Shown: in pieces, positions 1 to 6,973 of the stretch
Position numbering within the stretch: the stretch's first letter is position 1
Layout: every line of letters begins with the position of its first letter
From: Pseudomonadota bacterium
GTDB lineage: Bacteria; Pseudomonadota; Gammaproteobacteria; Acidiferrobacterales; Acidiferrobacteraceae
DNA: 19,862 bases
Assembly (NCBI GenBank): GCA_021797365.1
Contig: JAJZZU010000011.1
Location: 1-19,862 of the forward strand
Reading direction: 5' to 3'
Made by a program: the position numbers and the translations under genes
Notes under the pieces: model-generated
The model's database searches: none
Seen by the model: the letters and a program-made list of their open reading frames with translations, nothing else
Told to the model about the DNA's origin: nothing

Positions 1-38
1 GGGATATTTTTCCTCCAGGCCTGGAGGAAAAATATCCC
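1..38. repeat. Perfect 38-bp palindrome at window edge
   Basis: Positions 1-19 are the exact reverse complement of 20-38 with no spacer. The right arm reads in frame as the normal GST segment LEEKYP. The left arm reads DIFPPG, which does not look like the preceding part of a GST. This suggests that the left arm is a fold-back copy of the right arm, as occurs at contig ends or in chimeric reads, rather than a terminator. A genuine chromosomal palindrome cannot be excluded. Confidence 0.9.
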
Positions 39-458
39 GATCCGCCGTTGATAGGGGCCACGGCCGAGGAGCGGGCCGTGACACGCATGTGGCTGCGTCG
101 CATCGAGCGGCGTGTCACCGAACCCTTCTATGCCGCGTTCCATTATGGACCGGCGGCGGCCATGTACCGGTCGCGCATGGTGATCCTTCCCGATTGTGTC
201 GACGGCTTCAAGGCGCTCATGCACGATGGTCTTGGCTGGTTGGACGGCCAGATGGAGGGGCGCGCCACGATCGTCCCCGGCCGCTATACCGTTGCCGATA
301 TCGCCCTGTTCGCGGCCCTCGATTTTGCGCAAAGCGTGGGATTTTCATGGTCCGCGGGCCATACGAATCTCGTCTCGTGGTTTGCCGCCATCGCCGCCCG
401 CCCCGCCGCCCGGGCGAGTCTCCATCCGTTGGCCGTGGCCCGCGGCCGGCAGTGCTGA
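3..458 (+). CDS. Glutathione S-transferase, C-terminal part (5'-truncated by window edge)
   Basis: The frame is open from the window edge to a TGA at 456-458. It reads GLEEKYPDPPLIGATAEERA and then an alpha-helical region. This is the usual junction of GSTs: the end of the thioredoxin-like domain (LEEKYPDPPLIG), then the all-helical C-terminal domain. The segment TIVPGRYTVADIALFAALDF matches the conserved helix of that domain that carries the N-capping box (ADIALF). The glutathione-binding domain lies outside the window, so substrate class cannot be given; GSTs conjugate glutathione to electrophiles or act in thiol redox in the cytoplasm. A TTG at 48 is not the true start because family homology continues upstream of it. 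Codons before about position 20 fall in the palindrome and may not be authentic. The gene converges on the lipoprotein gene with 19 bp between stops. Confidence 0.82.
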   Translation, partial: DIFPPGLEEKYPDPPLIGATAEERAVTRMWLRRIERRVTEPFYAAFHYGPAAAMYRSRMVILPDCVDGFKALMHDGLGWLDGQMEGRATIVPGRYTVADIALFAALDFAQSVGFSWSAGHTNLVSWFAAIAARPAARASLHPLAVARGRQC

Positions 459-477
459 TCTCGGCGGGTCCCGCCGG

Positions 478-1083
478 CTAGGGGCGCAGGGCATCGACGA
501 TGCGTCGCGCCAGACGCGCGACGGCCTGCCCCATCGCGCGTGTCTCCGGGGGGTAGCCGGCCGGCGCCTTCACGGTGAGACGCACGGCCCCCTGGCCGCC
601 ACGGCCCGGGCCCTTGACCGACCAGCGGGCACGCAATAACACCCGGCCGTGGCCGTCTGGCAGGAACCGCTGGACGACCACTCGGACGATGGCCGCGTTT
701 GTGTCCGCGCCCAGGGATTGGCCCGGCATGCGCACGGTGGACGAAGGCGCGACCCGCGCCGCCATGTCGCGCGCGAGCGCAAGGCGCATAAGGGCCCCGA
801 GCGGGGCGATCCAGCGCGCATGGCGGGCGACGTGCACCACGCTCCCGGCCCCGGAATAGGTGAAGGCCAGGCGCCGGTAGCCGGGTGGCATGACGATCGG
901 CGCGACGGCAATGGCGCACACGCCGACACGAACGCGCGGCGTGTGCGCCGGGCGCGCCGGCAGTGCGAAATAGCGGGTCGGGGTGCTGGCGCATGAGGCG
1001 AGCATAAGCATCGCCGCCCAGGACGCGATCCTGAGGCGGTAAGGGGCGACAGGCCTTGCGAATCCCGGGGAGGTCGAGGTCAT
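478..1083 (-). CDS. PqiC/YmbA-like ABC-transport auxiliary lipoprotein
   Basis: A 201-aa protein with a basic N-terminus, a hydrophobic stretch and the lipobox LASC (Cys31), so it is probably lipidated and sent to the outer membrane. Just after the lipid anchor it has TRYFALPA, the sequence near the start of the mature domain in PqiC/YmbA and the ABC_trans_aux family (formerly DUF330). Family members serve MCE-type (Pqi, Mla-like) lipid-transport systems linking inner and outer membranes. The remainder shows the mixed beta/alpha pattern of the fold, ending in a helix (AVARLARRIVDAL). The start at 1083 has an AAGGGA ribosome-binding site about 6 bp upstream. The usual partners (MlaE permease, MlaF ATPase, MCE protein) are absent next to it; its 5' side faces the divergent cyoA gene, so it stands alone here. 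Confidence 0.75.
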   Translation of the reverse strand: MTSTSPGFARPVAPYRLRIASWAAMLMLASCASTPTRYFALPARPAHTPRVRVGVCAIAVAPIVMPPGYRRLAFTYSGAGSVVHVARHARWIAPLGALMRLALARDMAARVAPSSTVRMPGQSLGADTNAAIVRVVVQRFLPDGHGRVLLRARWSVKGPGRGGQGAVRLTVKAPAGYPPETRAMGQAVARLARRIVDALRP

Positions 1084-1329
1084 GGATGTCCCTTGACGGT
1101 CCGACTAGCTTCGCGGGCAGTGCGCGCCTCGTCAATCCGGCGGGCCGTTTGCGCGGGTGCGGTCCGAGTCGAGCGGCGATGCGTCCCCGGCGCCTGTCTT
1201 TGCGATGCGGCGGCCACCAAAACCCTTCGATCGTTCATGCCGCATTGCCGAGGCCGGCGGAGCCGGCCGTGGACGCTCGTGGGTCGGGCTATCAAGCGAA
1301 GGGCTGATCAGCAGGTGCTTAAGCGGCGA

Positions 1330-1335
1330 TACAAT
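1330..1335 (+). promoter_or_regulatory. Possible -10 box of the cyo operon promoter
   Basis: TACAAT lies 27 bp before the cyoA start codon in the gap that separates cyoA from the divergent lipoprotein gene. It matches the sigma-70 -10 consensus at 5 of 6 bases. No convincing -35 hexamer is at the right distance (CTGATC at 1304-1309 is weak and too far). The 278-bp gap must hold promoters for both directions, but I see no other clear site. Confidence 0.3.
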
Positions 1336-1362
1336 GGCCCCGCCTATTTGCCGGGAACGCTC

Positions 1363-2382
1363 ATGCCATCGCATAAAGGACGCTGCCTTCGATCGCTTGT
1401 GCTCGCGGTTGTCGCGTTTCTGACTGGATGCGCGCAAAAGGGATATTGGCTTGTGCATCCCAAGGGCGCGATCGCGCGCACCGAGTGGCATACCACCATC
1501 CTGGATGTCGCGGTCATGGGGAGCGTGGTGCTCGTGGCCGGCGGTCTGGTGGCGGCCTTTTTATGGCGATACAGGGCTGGCGGCAAGTCCCGGAGTTACG
1601 ATCCCACCTTCACGGCGTCGCTCGTCATAGAGGTCCTGGTGTGGGGCATACCGCTCATGATCGTAGGGTACCTGTCGTATTTTTCCGTAAAGAGCGTGTT
1701 TGCGACGAACCCCTACAATCCACTTGCGGTGCGCCGTGCCATGGCCCGCGAGGGACGCATGAACGAGGCCTTCACGCGCCGCGCGGACCCCGCCGGGGTC
1801 AATGCCATAGACCCCGCGGCCCATCCCGTGCGCCCTGTGCGCGTCGATGTCGTGACCACCGATTGGCAATGGGTCTTCATCTATCCAAAACAGGGGATCG
1901 CGACCGTAGATGAGCTCGTGGTCCCGGTCCGGACCCCGGTGAAATTCCAACTCACGTCCACGACCGTGGTAAACGACTTCTTCATCCCCGAGCTTGTCGG
2001 CGAGATCGACATCATGCCCGGAATGCGCACCAAGCAGGGCATGATCGCAAGTCGCACCGGAACCTATCACGGGTATTCCGACGACTTCAGCGGCGGCGGG
2101 TTTTCGTGGATGGGCTTTGTCACGCGCGTGACGAGTCCGGCGCGCTTCAGGGGCTGGGTACGGCACGTCCAGGGCGCCAAGGATCACCTGACCGATGCCC
2201 GTTTCACGCGCGTGGCGCAACCGACCATAAATCTCGTAGACAAGATCCGGCATTTTTCCCACGTGCAGAAGGGGCTTTTCGATCACGTCATTGAGCAGGT
2301 CATGGAGGGGCGGGTCTATCGCACGCCATTGGCCATGACTGAGAGCATGACCAAGCCCATGAAGGTGCGGTTGATCAAATAA
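1363..2382 (+). CDS. cyoA: Cytochrome bo3 ubiquinol oxidase subunit II
   Basis: A 339-aa subunit II of a heme-copper quinol oxidase. A signal peptide ends in the lipobox LTGC (Cys23), as in the lipoprotein CyoA of E. coli. Two membrane helices follow (about residues 45-67 and 84-106), then the periplasmic cupredoxin domain starting near VDVVTTDWQWVFIYP. The region that holds the CuA site in cytochrome c oxidases reads FSGGGFSWMGF, with none of the Cys/His ligands; this matches the CuA-less quinol oxidases. The open frame extends upstream to 1093, but the ATG at 1363 directly precedes the signal peptide and gives a normal length, so I chose it; the ribosome-binding site (GGGAA) is weak. It is the first gene of cyoABCD, 16 bp before cyoB. 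The C-terminus is a longer hydrophilic tail than I would expect, ending MTKPMKVRLIK. Confidence 0.93.
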   Translation: MPSHKGRCLRSLVLAVVAFLTGCAQKGYWLVHPKGAIARTEWHTTILDVAVMGSVVLVAGGLVAAFLWRYRAGGKSRSYDPTFTASLVIEVLVWGIPLMIVGYLSYFSVKSVFATNPYNPLAVRRAMAREGRMNEAFTRRADPAGVNAIDPAAHPVRPVRVDVVTTDWQWVFIYPKQGIATVDELVVPVRTPVKFQLTSTTVVNDFFIPELVGEIDIMPGMRTKQGMIASRTGTYHGYSDDFSGGGFSWMGFVTRVTSPARFRGWVRHVQGAKDHLTDARFTRVAQPTINLVDKIRHFSHVQKGLFDHVIEQVMEGRVYRTPLAMTESMTKPMKVRLIK

Positions 2383-2398
2383 ACCAAAGGAGTGATGG

Positions 2399-4507
2399 AT
2401 GCTCGTTCATTACCCGGGTCCCTGGAGTCCGCTTCTCGGGCGGCTCGCCTTGAAGCAGATCCCGTTCCAGAATCCGATCCTCGTCTGGACCTTCGCGCTG
2501 GTGGCCTGCGCGACGCTCGTGATCCTCGGGGCGATCACCTACTACCGGTCATGGGGCTATTTGTGGCGAGAGTGGCTGACGACGGTCGATCACAAGAAGA
2601 TCGGTGTCATGTACTGTCTTCTGGGGCTTGTGATGTTTTTCCGCGGCTTTATTGACGGCGTCATGATGCGCACCCAGCAGGTCATGGCTGTGGGGCCGCA
2701 TTCGCCCGGTTACCTCGGGGCCCTGCACGGTTACCTGCCGCCTTACCATTTCGGGCAGATCTATAGCGCGCACGGGACCATCATGATCCTGTTTGCCATC
2801 ACGCCGATCCTGATCGGGCTCATGAACATCGTGGTTCCCTTGCAGATCGGCGCCCGCGACATGGCCTACCCCTATCTGAACGCGGTATCGTTTTGGCTTA
2901 CGGCGGCGGCCACCGGCCTTGTCATGATCTCGCTTTTCATAGGCGACTTCTCCCATGCCGGATGGGTGGGTTTGAGCCCGCTTACCGAGCTTGCCTACAG
3001 TCCGGGCGTGGGGGTCGACTACTGGATATGGGCGGTGCAGATCGGCAGTGTGGGCACGACGCTTGCCTCGATCAACATCATCATGACCATCGTCAAGTTG
3101 CGCGCGCCGGGCATGACCTGGACGCGCATGCCGATATTCTGCTGGAGCGCGCTTAGTACGAGCGTCGTGGGCCTGAGCTCCTTCCCGGTGTTCACGGCGG
3201 CGGTGGCGCTCTTGAGTCTCGATCGTTACGCCGGGACGCACTTTTTCACGCCGGGCCTCGGCGGCAATCTGATGCTCTACACCGACCTCTTTTGGATTTG
3301 GGGCCATCCCGAGGTGTACTACGTGGTATTGCCGGCCTTCGGCATCATATCGGAGATCGTACCGACGTTTTCCGAGAAGCCGCTTTTTGGTTACATGACC
3401 ATGGCCGCGGCGAGCATCGCCATAGGAGGCGTGTCGTGGTCGGTGTGGCTGCATCATTTCTTCACCATGGGGGCGGGGCCTGGTGTGAACTCGTTTTTTA
3501 GCATCGCGAGCATGCTCGTGGGGATTCCCACGGGGGTGAAGGTCTTCAATTGGGCATTCACCTTGTACCGCGGGCGCATACGCTTCGATCTCCCCATGCT
3601 GTGGGCGCTGGCGGCGCTGGTCCTGCTCCTAACTGGGGGGCTTACCGGCATGATGCTCGCCATGCCGGCGATCAACTACACGGTCCATAACAGCGTCTTT
3701 GTCGTGGCGCATTTTCACAACATGTTAAACGTCGTGGGATTTGCAGCCATAGGGGGCATTAATTTCTGGTTCCCGAAGGTGTTTGGCTTCAAGTTGGACG
3801 AACGCATCGGCAAGCGCGCCTTTTGGTTCTTCAGCGCCGGCACGGTGGTGTTGTTCGGCTCCATGTATGCACTGGGATTCATGGGCATGCCGCGGCGCAT
3901 AGACTACATCCCGTTCGTGTCATGGCGACCGCTATTGATAAGCGAGGAGGTCGGCATCTTTTTGTTCCTGATAGCGGCCTACTACATGTTCAAGCAGATG
4001 TATGTCAGCATCCGTGACCGCGCGCAACACCGGGTGACGGGCCCGGACGCTTGGCGGACGGCGCGTAGTCTCGAATGGCTCACGCATTGCCCCGTGCCAT
4101 TCTATAACTTCGCGCTGCTGCCTTACATAAACAGCCGTGATGAATGGGCGTGGCGGCGCCAGAACGGGCTCGTGAACCTGCGCCCCGACCATTATGAGGA
4201 CATCCATCTCCCCAATAATACCTTCGTGCCCATCCTGCTCGGGGCGCTCGCCTTTGGTCTCGGGTTCGGCATGGTGTGGCGCATGTATTGGCTGGCGGGC
4301 TTGAGCCTCCTTGGCATCGTGGCGGCGGTGATCGCGCGGTCCTTCGAGGGGGATTCGGGGCACACCATCCCCGGGGCGCGCATCCGTGAGCTCGAGGAAG
4401 GCTTTCCCGAGGACCCGGACAGGGCGGCGCCGGCGGCCGATGTGGTGGGGGGTGTAGTGGCCTTTCAGGCCTCCATGGCGCCGCGCAGCCCGGTGCAGGG
4501 GCCGTAG
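2399..4507 (+). CDS. cyoB: Cytochrome bo3 ubiquinol oxidase subunit I
   Basis: A 702-aa, strongly hydrophobic catalytic subunit that oxidises ubiquinol, reduces O2 to water and pumps protons across the inner membrane. Visible motifs are RGFIDGVMMRTQQ (Arg and Asp of the quinone site), PPYHFGQIYSAHG (quinone-site His and Gln plus the low-spin heme ligand), QIGARDMAYPYLN (D-channel Asp), WGHPEVY (CuB His cross-linked to Tyr, plus the channel Glu), LHHFF (two CuB His), IPTGVKVFNW (K-channel Lys) and VVAHFHN (both axial heme His). All ligands expected for an active bo3 enzyme are present. The start at 2399 follows AAAGGAG by 6 bp. An in-cluster neighbour with cytoplasmic tail EEGFPEDPDRAAPAADVVGG makes it slightly longer than E. 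coli CyoB. The remaining operon genes follow on the same strand. Confidence 0.97.
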   Translation: MLVHYPGPWSPLLGRLALKQIPFQNPILVWTFALVACATLVILGAITYYRSWGYLWREWLTTVDHKKIGVMYCLLGLVMFFRGFIDGVMMRTQQVMAVGPHSPGYLGALHGYLPPYHFGQIYSAHGTIMILFAITPILIGLMNIVVPLQIGARDMAYPYLNAVSFWLTAAATGLVMISLFIGDFSHAGWVGLSPLTELAYSPGVGVDYWIWAVQIGSVGTTLASINIIMTIVKLRAPGMTWTRMPIFCWSALSTSVVGLSSFPVFTAAVALLSLDRYAGTHFFTPGLGGNLMLYTDLFWIWGHPEVYYVVLPAFGIISEIVPTFSEKPLFGYMTMAAASIAIGGVSWSVWLHHFFTMGAGPGVNSFFSIASMLVGIPTGVKVFNWAFTLYRGRIRFDLPMLWALAALVLLLTGGLTGMMLAMPAINYTVHNSVFVVAHFHNMLNVVGFAAIGGINFWFPKVFGFKLDERIGKRAFWFFSAGTVVLFGSMYALGFMGMPRRIDYIPFVSWRPLLISEEVGIFLFLIAAYYMFKQMYVSIRDRAQHRVTGPDAWRTARSLEWLTHCPVPFYNFALLPYINSRDEWAWRRQNGLVNLRPDHYEDIHLPNNTFVPILLGALAFGLGFGMVWRMYWLAGLSLLGIVAAVIARSFEGDSGHTIPGARIRELEEGFPEDPDRAAPAADVVGGVVAFQASMAPRSPVQGP

Positions 4508-4567
4508 CCCCGGGGCCCTGCCGATAGCGAGTACAGGGAGCAGGCCGATACATGTCAAGGAGGTGCC

Positions 4568-5206
4568 GTGAGTAAAGAGGCCTATGTCGATCCGGCGAAT
4601 GCCGTGCTCTGGCAGTCCGATCCCCCGGAGCACGACAGCATTTCGACCAAGACCCTGGGGTTCTGGTTGTACCTTCTCAGTGATTCGATGATCGTGTCGA
4701 GTCTGTTTGCGAGTTATCTCGTATTGAACCATCGCGTCAATGCCGCGGCCGGCCCCACAGCCGGCACGGTCGTGCACCCGGTGGTGGCATTCTTCGAGAC
4801 CGTGCTGTTGTTTTCCGGGATCCTCGCTTATGGTTTCGCGATGGTGGGACTAAAGCGCGGGGACAAAAACGCCGTGCTGTCGGGACTTGCCGGCGCCATC
4901 GTCCTTGGTGCGGGCTTTCTGGTGGTCGAGGGGGTCGATTTCGCGGGGCTTGCCCTGCATGGCATGGTGCCCGAACGCAGCGGGTTCCTGTCGGCTTTTT
5001 ATACGCTCGTGCTCTACCACGGCGCGCACCTCGTCTTCGGGATTCTATGGACGGCGGTGATGATGGTGCAGGTGGTGCGCGAGGGGTTTACGCAGAATGT
5101 CGTCTATCGGCTCCTGAACCTGAAGCTGTTCTGGTTTTTTCAGGGGTTTCTTTGGATCTATGTCTTTAGTTTCGTCTATCTGACGGGGGCCCTCCATGTC
5201 CACTAG
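4568..5206 (+). CDS. cyoC: Cytochrome bo3 ubiquinol oxidase subunit III
   Basis: A 212-aa membrane protein with five predicted helices, the arrangement of CyoC. The N-terminal part has TKTLGFWLYLLSDSMIVSSLFASY, which aligns with the conserved first helix of CyoC, and the last helix has LKLFWFFQGFLWIYVFSFVYL. The start is a GTG at 4568 preceded by AAGGAGGT with 5 bp spacing, a near-perfect ribosome-binding site that decides the start. It is separated from cyoB by 60 bp and overlaps cyoD by 11 bp, indicating translational coupling. Subunit III stabilises the oxidase and binds lipid; it carries no redox centre. Confidence 0.95.
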   Translation: MSKEAYVDPANAVLWQSDPPEHDSISTKTLGFWLYLLSDSMIVSSLFASYLVLNHRVNAAAGPTAGTVVHPVVAFFETVLLFSGILAYGFAMVGLKRGDKNAVLSGLAGAIVLGAGFLVVEGVDFAGLALHGMVPERSGFLSAFYTLVLYHGAHLVFGILWTAVMMVQVVREGFTQNVVYRLLNLKLFWFFQGFLWIYVFSFVYLTGALHVH

Positions 5207-5570
5207 CACACACGATGATCCTCTGCGGCACCCCGAGGTGCAATTGGCCCACGGCGGGCAGTACGTGACGGGCTTTGTTCTATCGTTGATCCTCACCGCC
5301 TTGCCTTTATGGCTCGTGGTCGATCATCTGGGGACAGAGCTTCGCCTGATGCTCGTCGTGGTCGCTTCGGCCGCGGCGCTGACGCTGGTGCAGGGCTACT
5401 TCTGGTTGCGGCTCGATATCTCCCCGACGCAGCGCTGGATGACCGCGGCGTTCGTGCTTTTCATACCGCTTTTCGTCATGACCGTCGGGCTTACGGCCTG
5501 GATGTTTGCGACGCTCTACACGCGCACCATGATCCCGACCTTGATGCACGCCCCCGCGTTCGGCCATTAG
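5196..5570 (+). CDS. cyoD: Cytochrome bo3 ubiquinol oxidase subunit IV
   Basis: A 124-aa protein with a short hydrophilic N-terminus followed by three membrane helices (about residues 27-46, 51-71 and 83-107), the layout of CyoD. The segment YVTGFVLSLILTALPLWLV corresponds to the family's first helix and QGYFWLRLDISPTQRW to the loop joining helices two and three. It starts inside the end of cyoC and is the last gene of the operon. No cyoE (heme O synthase) follows, so the heme O must come from a farnesyltransferase gene elsewhere. The next gene is convergent, 37 bp away, with no obvious hairpin terminator between. Confidence 0.93.
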   Translation: MSTSTHDDPLRHPEVQLAHGGQYVTGFVLSLILTALPLWLVVDHLGTELRLMLVVVASAAALTLVQGYFWLRLDISPTQRWMTAAFVLFIPLFVMTVGLTAWMFATLYTRTMIPTLMHAPAFGH

Positions 5571-5607
5571 GCGATCAGGATACGTTTGGCGGGTGGCGTG
5601 GACGGGC

Positions 5608-6966
5608 CTAACGGTGCGGGGCCTGGAGCCGGTTTAGGACGTTGCGCGTGATGCGATCGACGACCGGATGGCCGCTGGCAAGGACCTGCGCCCAGTCGGT
5701 ACTGCCGGCGGAAAATACCGTGCCGCCGCGCTCATAGACACCCATGACCGCGGCATGGAGCCCGTGACGCGCGGGGTCGTGTTCGCGCGGCGGGAGTTCC
5801 TGCCAGCGGCCATCGAGAGGGGCGACGGCCAATAGCCGCAGGGTCGCGGGTGTGCCGCCGCTTTCGGCCTCGGCGGCAAGGCGTGCGCGTCCCGTGTACG
5901 CATCGAAATCCGCAAGCGGCGCGCCGTCGCATTCGTAACCGACGAGCGGGGGCGTGGTGTCGTGACCGAAGGCCGAGCCGGGCTTGAGGCCGGTCCCGGC
6001 AAATGCCCAATGGTCCGCGTCCTGGACACGGTAACCCGACGTCGCCCGCGGCCCATCCCACCAGCCGCCCCCGTGACGGTAGCTCACGCCCGTGAGGCGG
6101 TCTTCGGGGCGCCCGGCACCGCTTGACGGCCACCAATGGTCGAGTGCGCCGCACGGGCCTCCCTGATGGCAGACGAAGGCGCGCCGCCGATCGACCATGT
6201 GGATGCGCCACCAGCATATGTTGGCCCCGAAGAAGGCGACATGGCCGCCTGTCGCGACAAATGTCTCTACGGCGTCGCGCGTCCCTTCGGTCCAGTATTC
6301 GTCATGGCCGACGCACAGCATGAGCCGATAGCGCGCACCAGAGACGGCTCCCGTGTCCAGGTCGCCATCGGTGCAGAATTCGGGATGGTAGCCGTTGCCA
6401 TGGAGCCAGCGTATGAACGGCGCGTCCCAGTGGGCAAAGGTCTGGCGCGGTGAGGTCGGATCGTAGTGGTCGGGCGCGCCCCATGTCTCCCCGCCGATCC
6501 CGCCTCCGGGACGCTGCAGGCTCACTTTGCTGCCGGGCGGGTCCGGGGAACGCGGGGGATTATGATAGAGGCAGCCCCCGCCGGAGCTGTTGTAGGCGTG
6601 ATAGGTGGCGAGCGGCAGCTTATAGAGCAGCGGGTCTTGGCCGCGGCCGCGGACCACGAACAATGCCGCGGGTTTGGCGAAGTCCATGGGCACCTCGGGC
6701 GCTGCCTGTTCGTGGAGGCGGGCCAGGTAGACGCCGCTCGGCCAGTCCTTGGCGGTGGCGACCCGATAGACCGGCCATTGCCAGTCTTCATCGGCGCCGC
6801 GTGCGCACGCGGCCTGGCCGCGGAGCCAGCCGCTTTCCCATACCGGCGCAAAGTCGGTATGCCAGCGATAGATCCGGATACGAAAGCGCGGCGCGTCGGT
6901 GGCGACATGGAGTACGAGCGTCTCTCCGGCCGCGAGGCTTGCCTGGTCGGGGTAGCCCTGGATCAT
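5608..6966 (-). CDS. N,N-dimethylformamidase large-subunit-like protein (C-terminal domain family)
   Basis: A 452-aa protein resembling the C-terminal catalytic domain of the beta (large) subunit of N,N-dimethylformamidase. It starts with a beta-rich segment (SLAAGETLVLHVATDAPRF), then has YHAYNSSGGGCLY (about 122-134), GHDEYWTEG (about 220-228) and GGHVAFFGANICWWRI (about 240-255), which match the glutamine-amidotransferase-like core of that family. The iron ligands of the characterised enzyme are two Tyr and one Glu; the Tyr residues in YNSSGGGCLY and HDEYW are candidates but I cannot assign them. The protein lacks the N-terminal lectin-like domain and no small subunit is nearby, so dimethylformamide itself may not be the substrate. 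The chosen ATG at 6966 has GAGGGT upstream; an open frame reaches to 7182 but that part overlaps the next gene and has no family character. It lies 7 bp after the carbamoyltransferase and is surely cotranscribed. Confidence 0.78.
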   Translation of the reverse strand: MIQGYPDQASLAAGETLVLHVATDAPRFRIRIYRWHTDFAPVWESGWLRGQAACARGADEDWQWPVYRVATAKDWPSGVYLARLHEQAAPEVPMDFAKPAALFVVRGRGQDPLLYKLPLATYHAYNSSGGGCLYHNPPRSPDPPGSKVSLQRPGGGIGGETWGAPDHYDPTSPRQTFAHWDAPFIRWLHGNGYHPEFCTDGDLDTGAVSGARYRLMLCVGHDEYWTEGTRDAVETFVATGGHVAFFGANICWWRIHMVDRRRAFVCHQGGPCGALDHWWPSSGAGRPEDRLTGVSYRHGGGWWDGPRATSGYRVQDADHWAFAGTGLKPGSAFGHDTTPPLVGYECDGAPLADFDAYTGRARLAAEAESGGTPATLRLLAVAPLDGRWQELPPREHDPARHGLHAAVMGVYERGGTVFSAGSTDWAQVLASGHPVVDRITRNVLNRLQAPHR

Positions 6967-6973
6967 GGCACCC

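Noticed and set aside
284..1135. Long minus-strand frame of 283 codons
   Set aside because: It is Arg/Pro/His-rich and out of frame with both the GST and the lipoprotein gene, which have clear family motifs; a GC-driven shadow.
1981..2130. CuA site in the oxidase subunit II
   Set aside because: The Cys/His ligands are absent; the sequence FSGGGFSWMGF is the quinol-oxidase type, so it is not a cytochrome c oxidase.
1561..2286. Long minus-strand frame opposite cyoA
   Set aside because: Antisense to a clearly coding gene with typical shadow composition and no motif.
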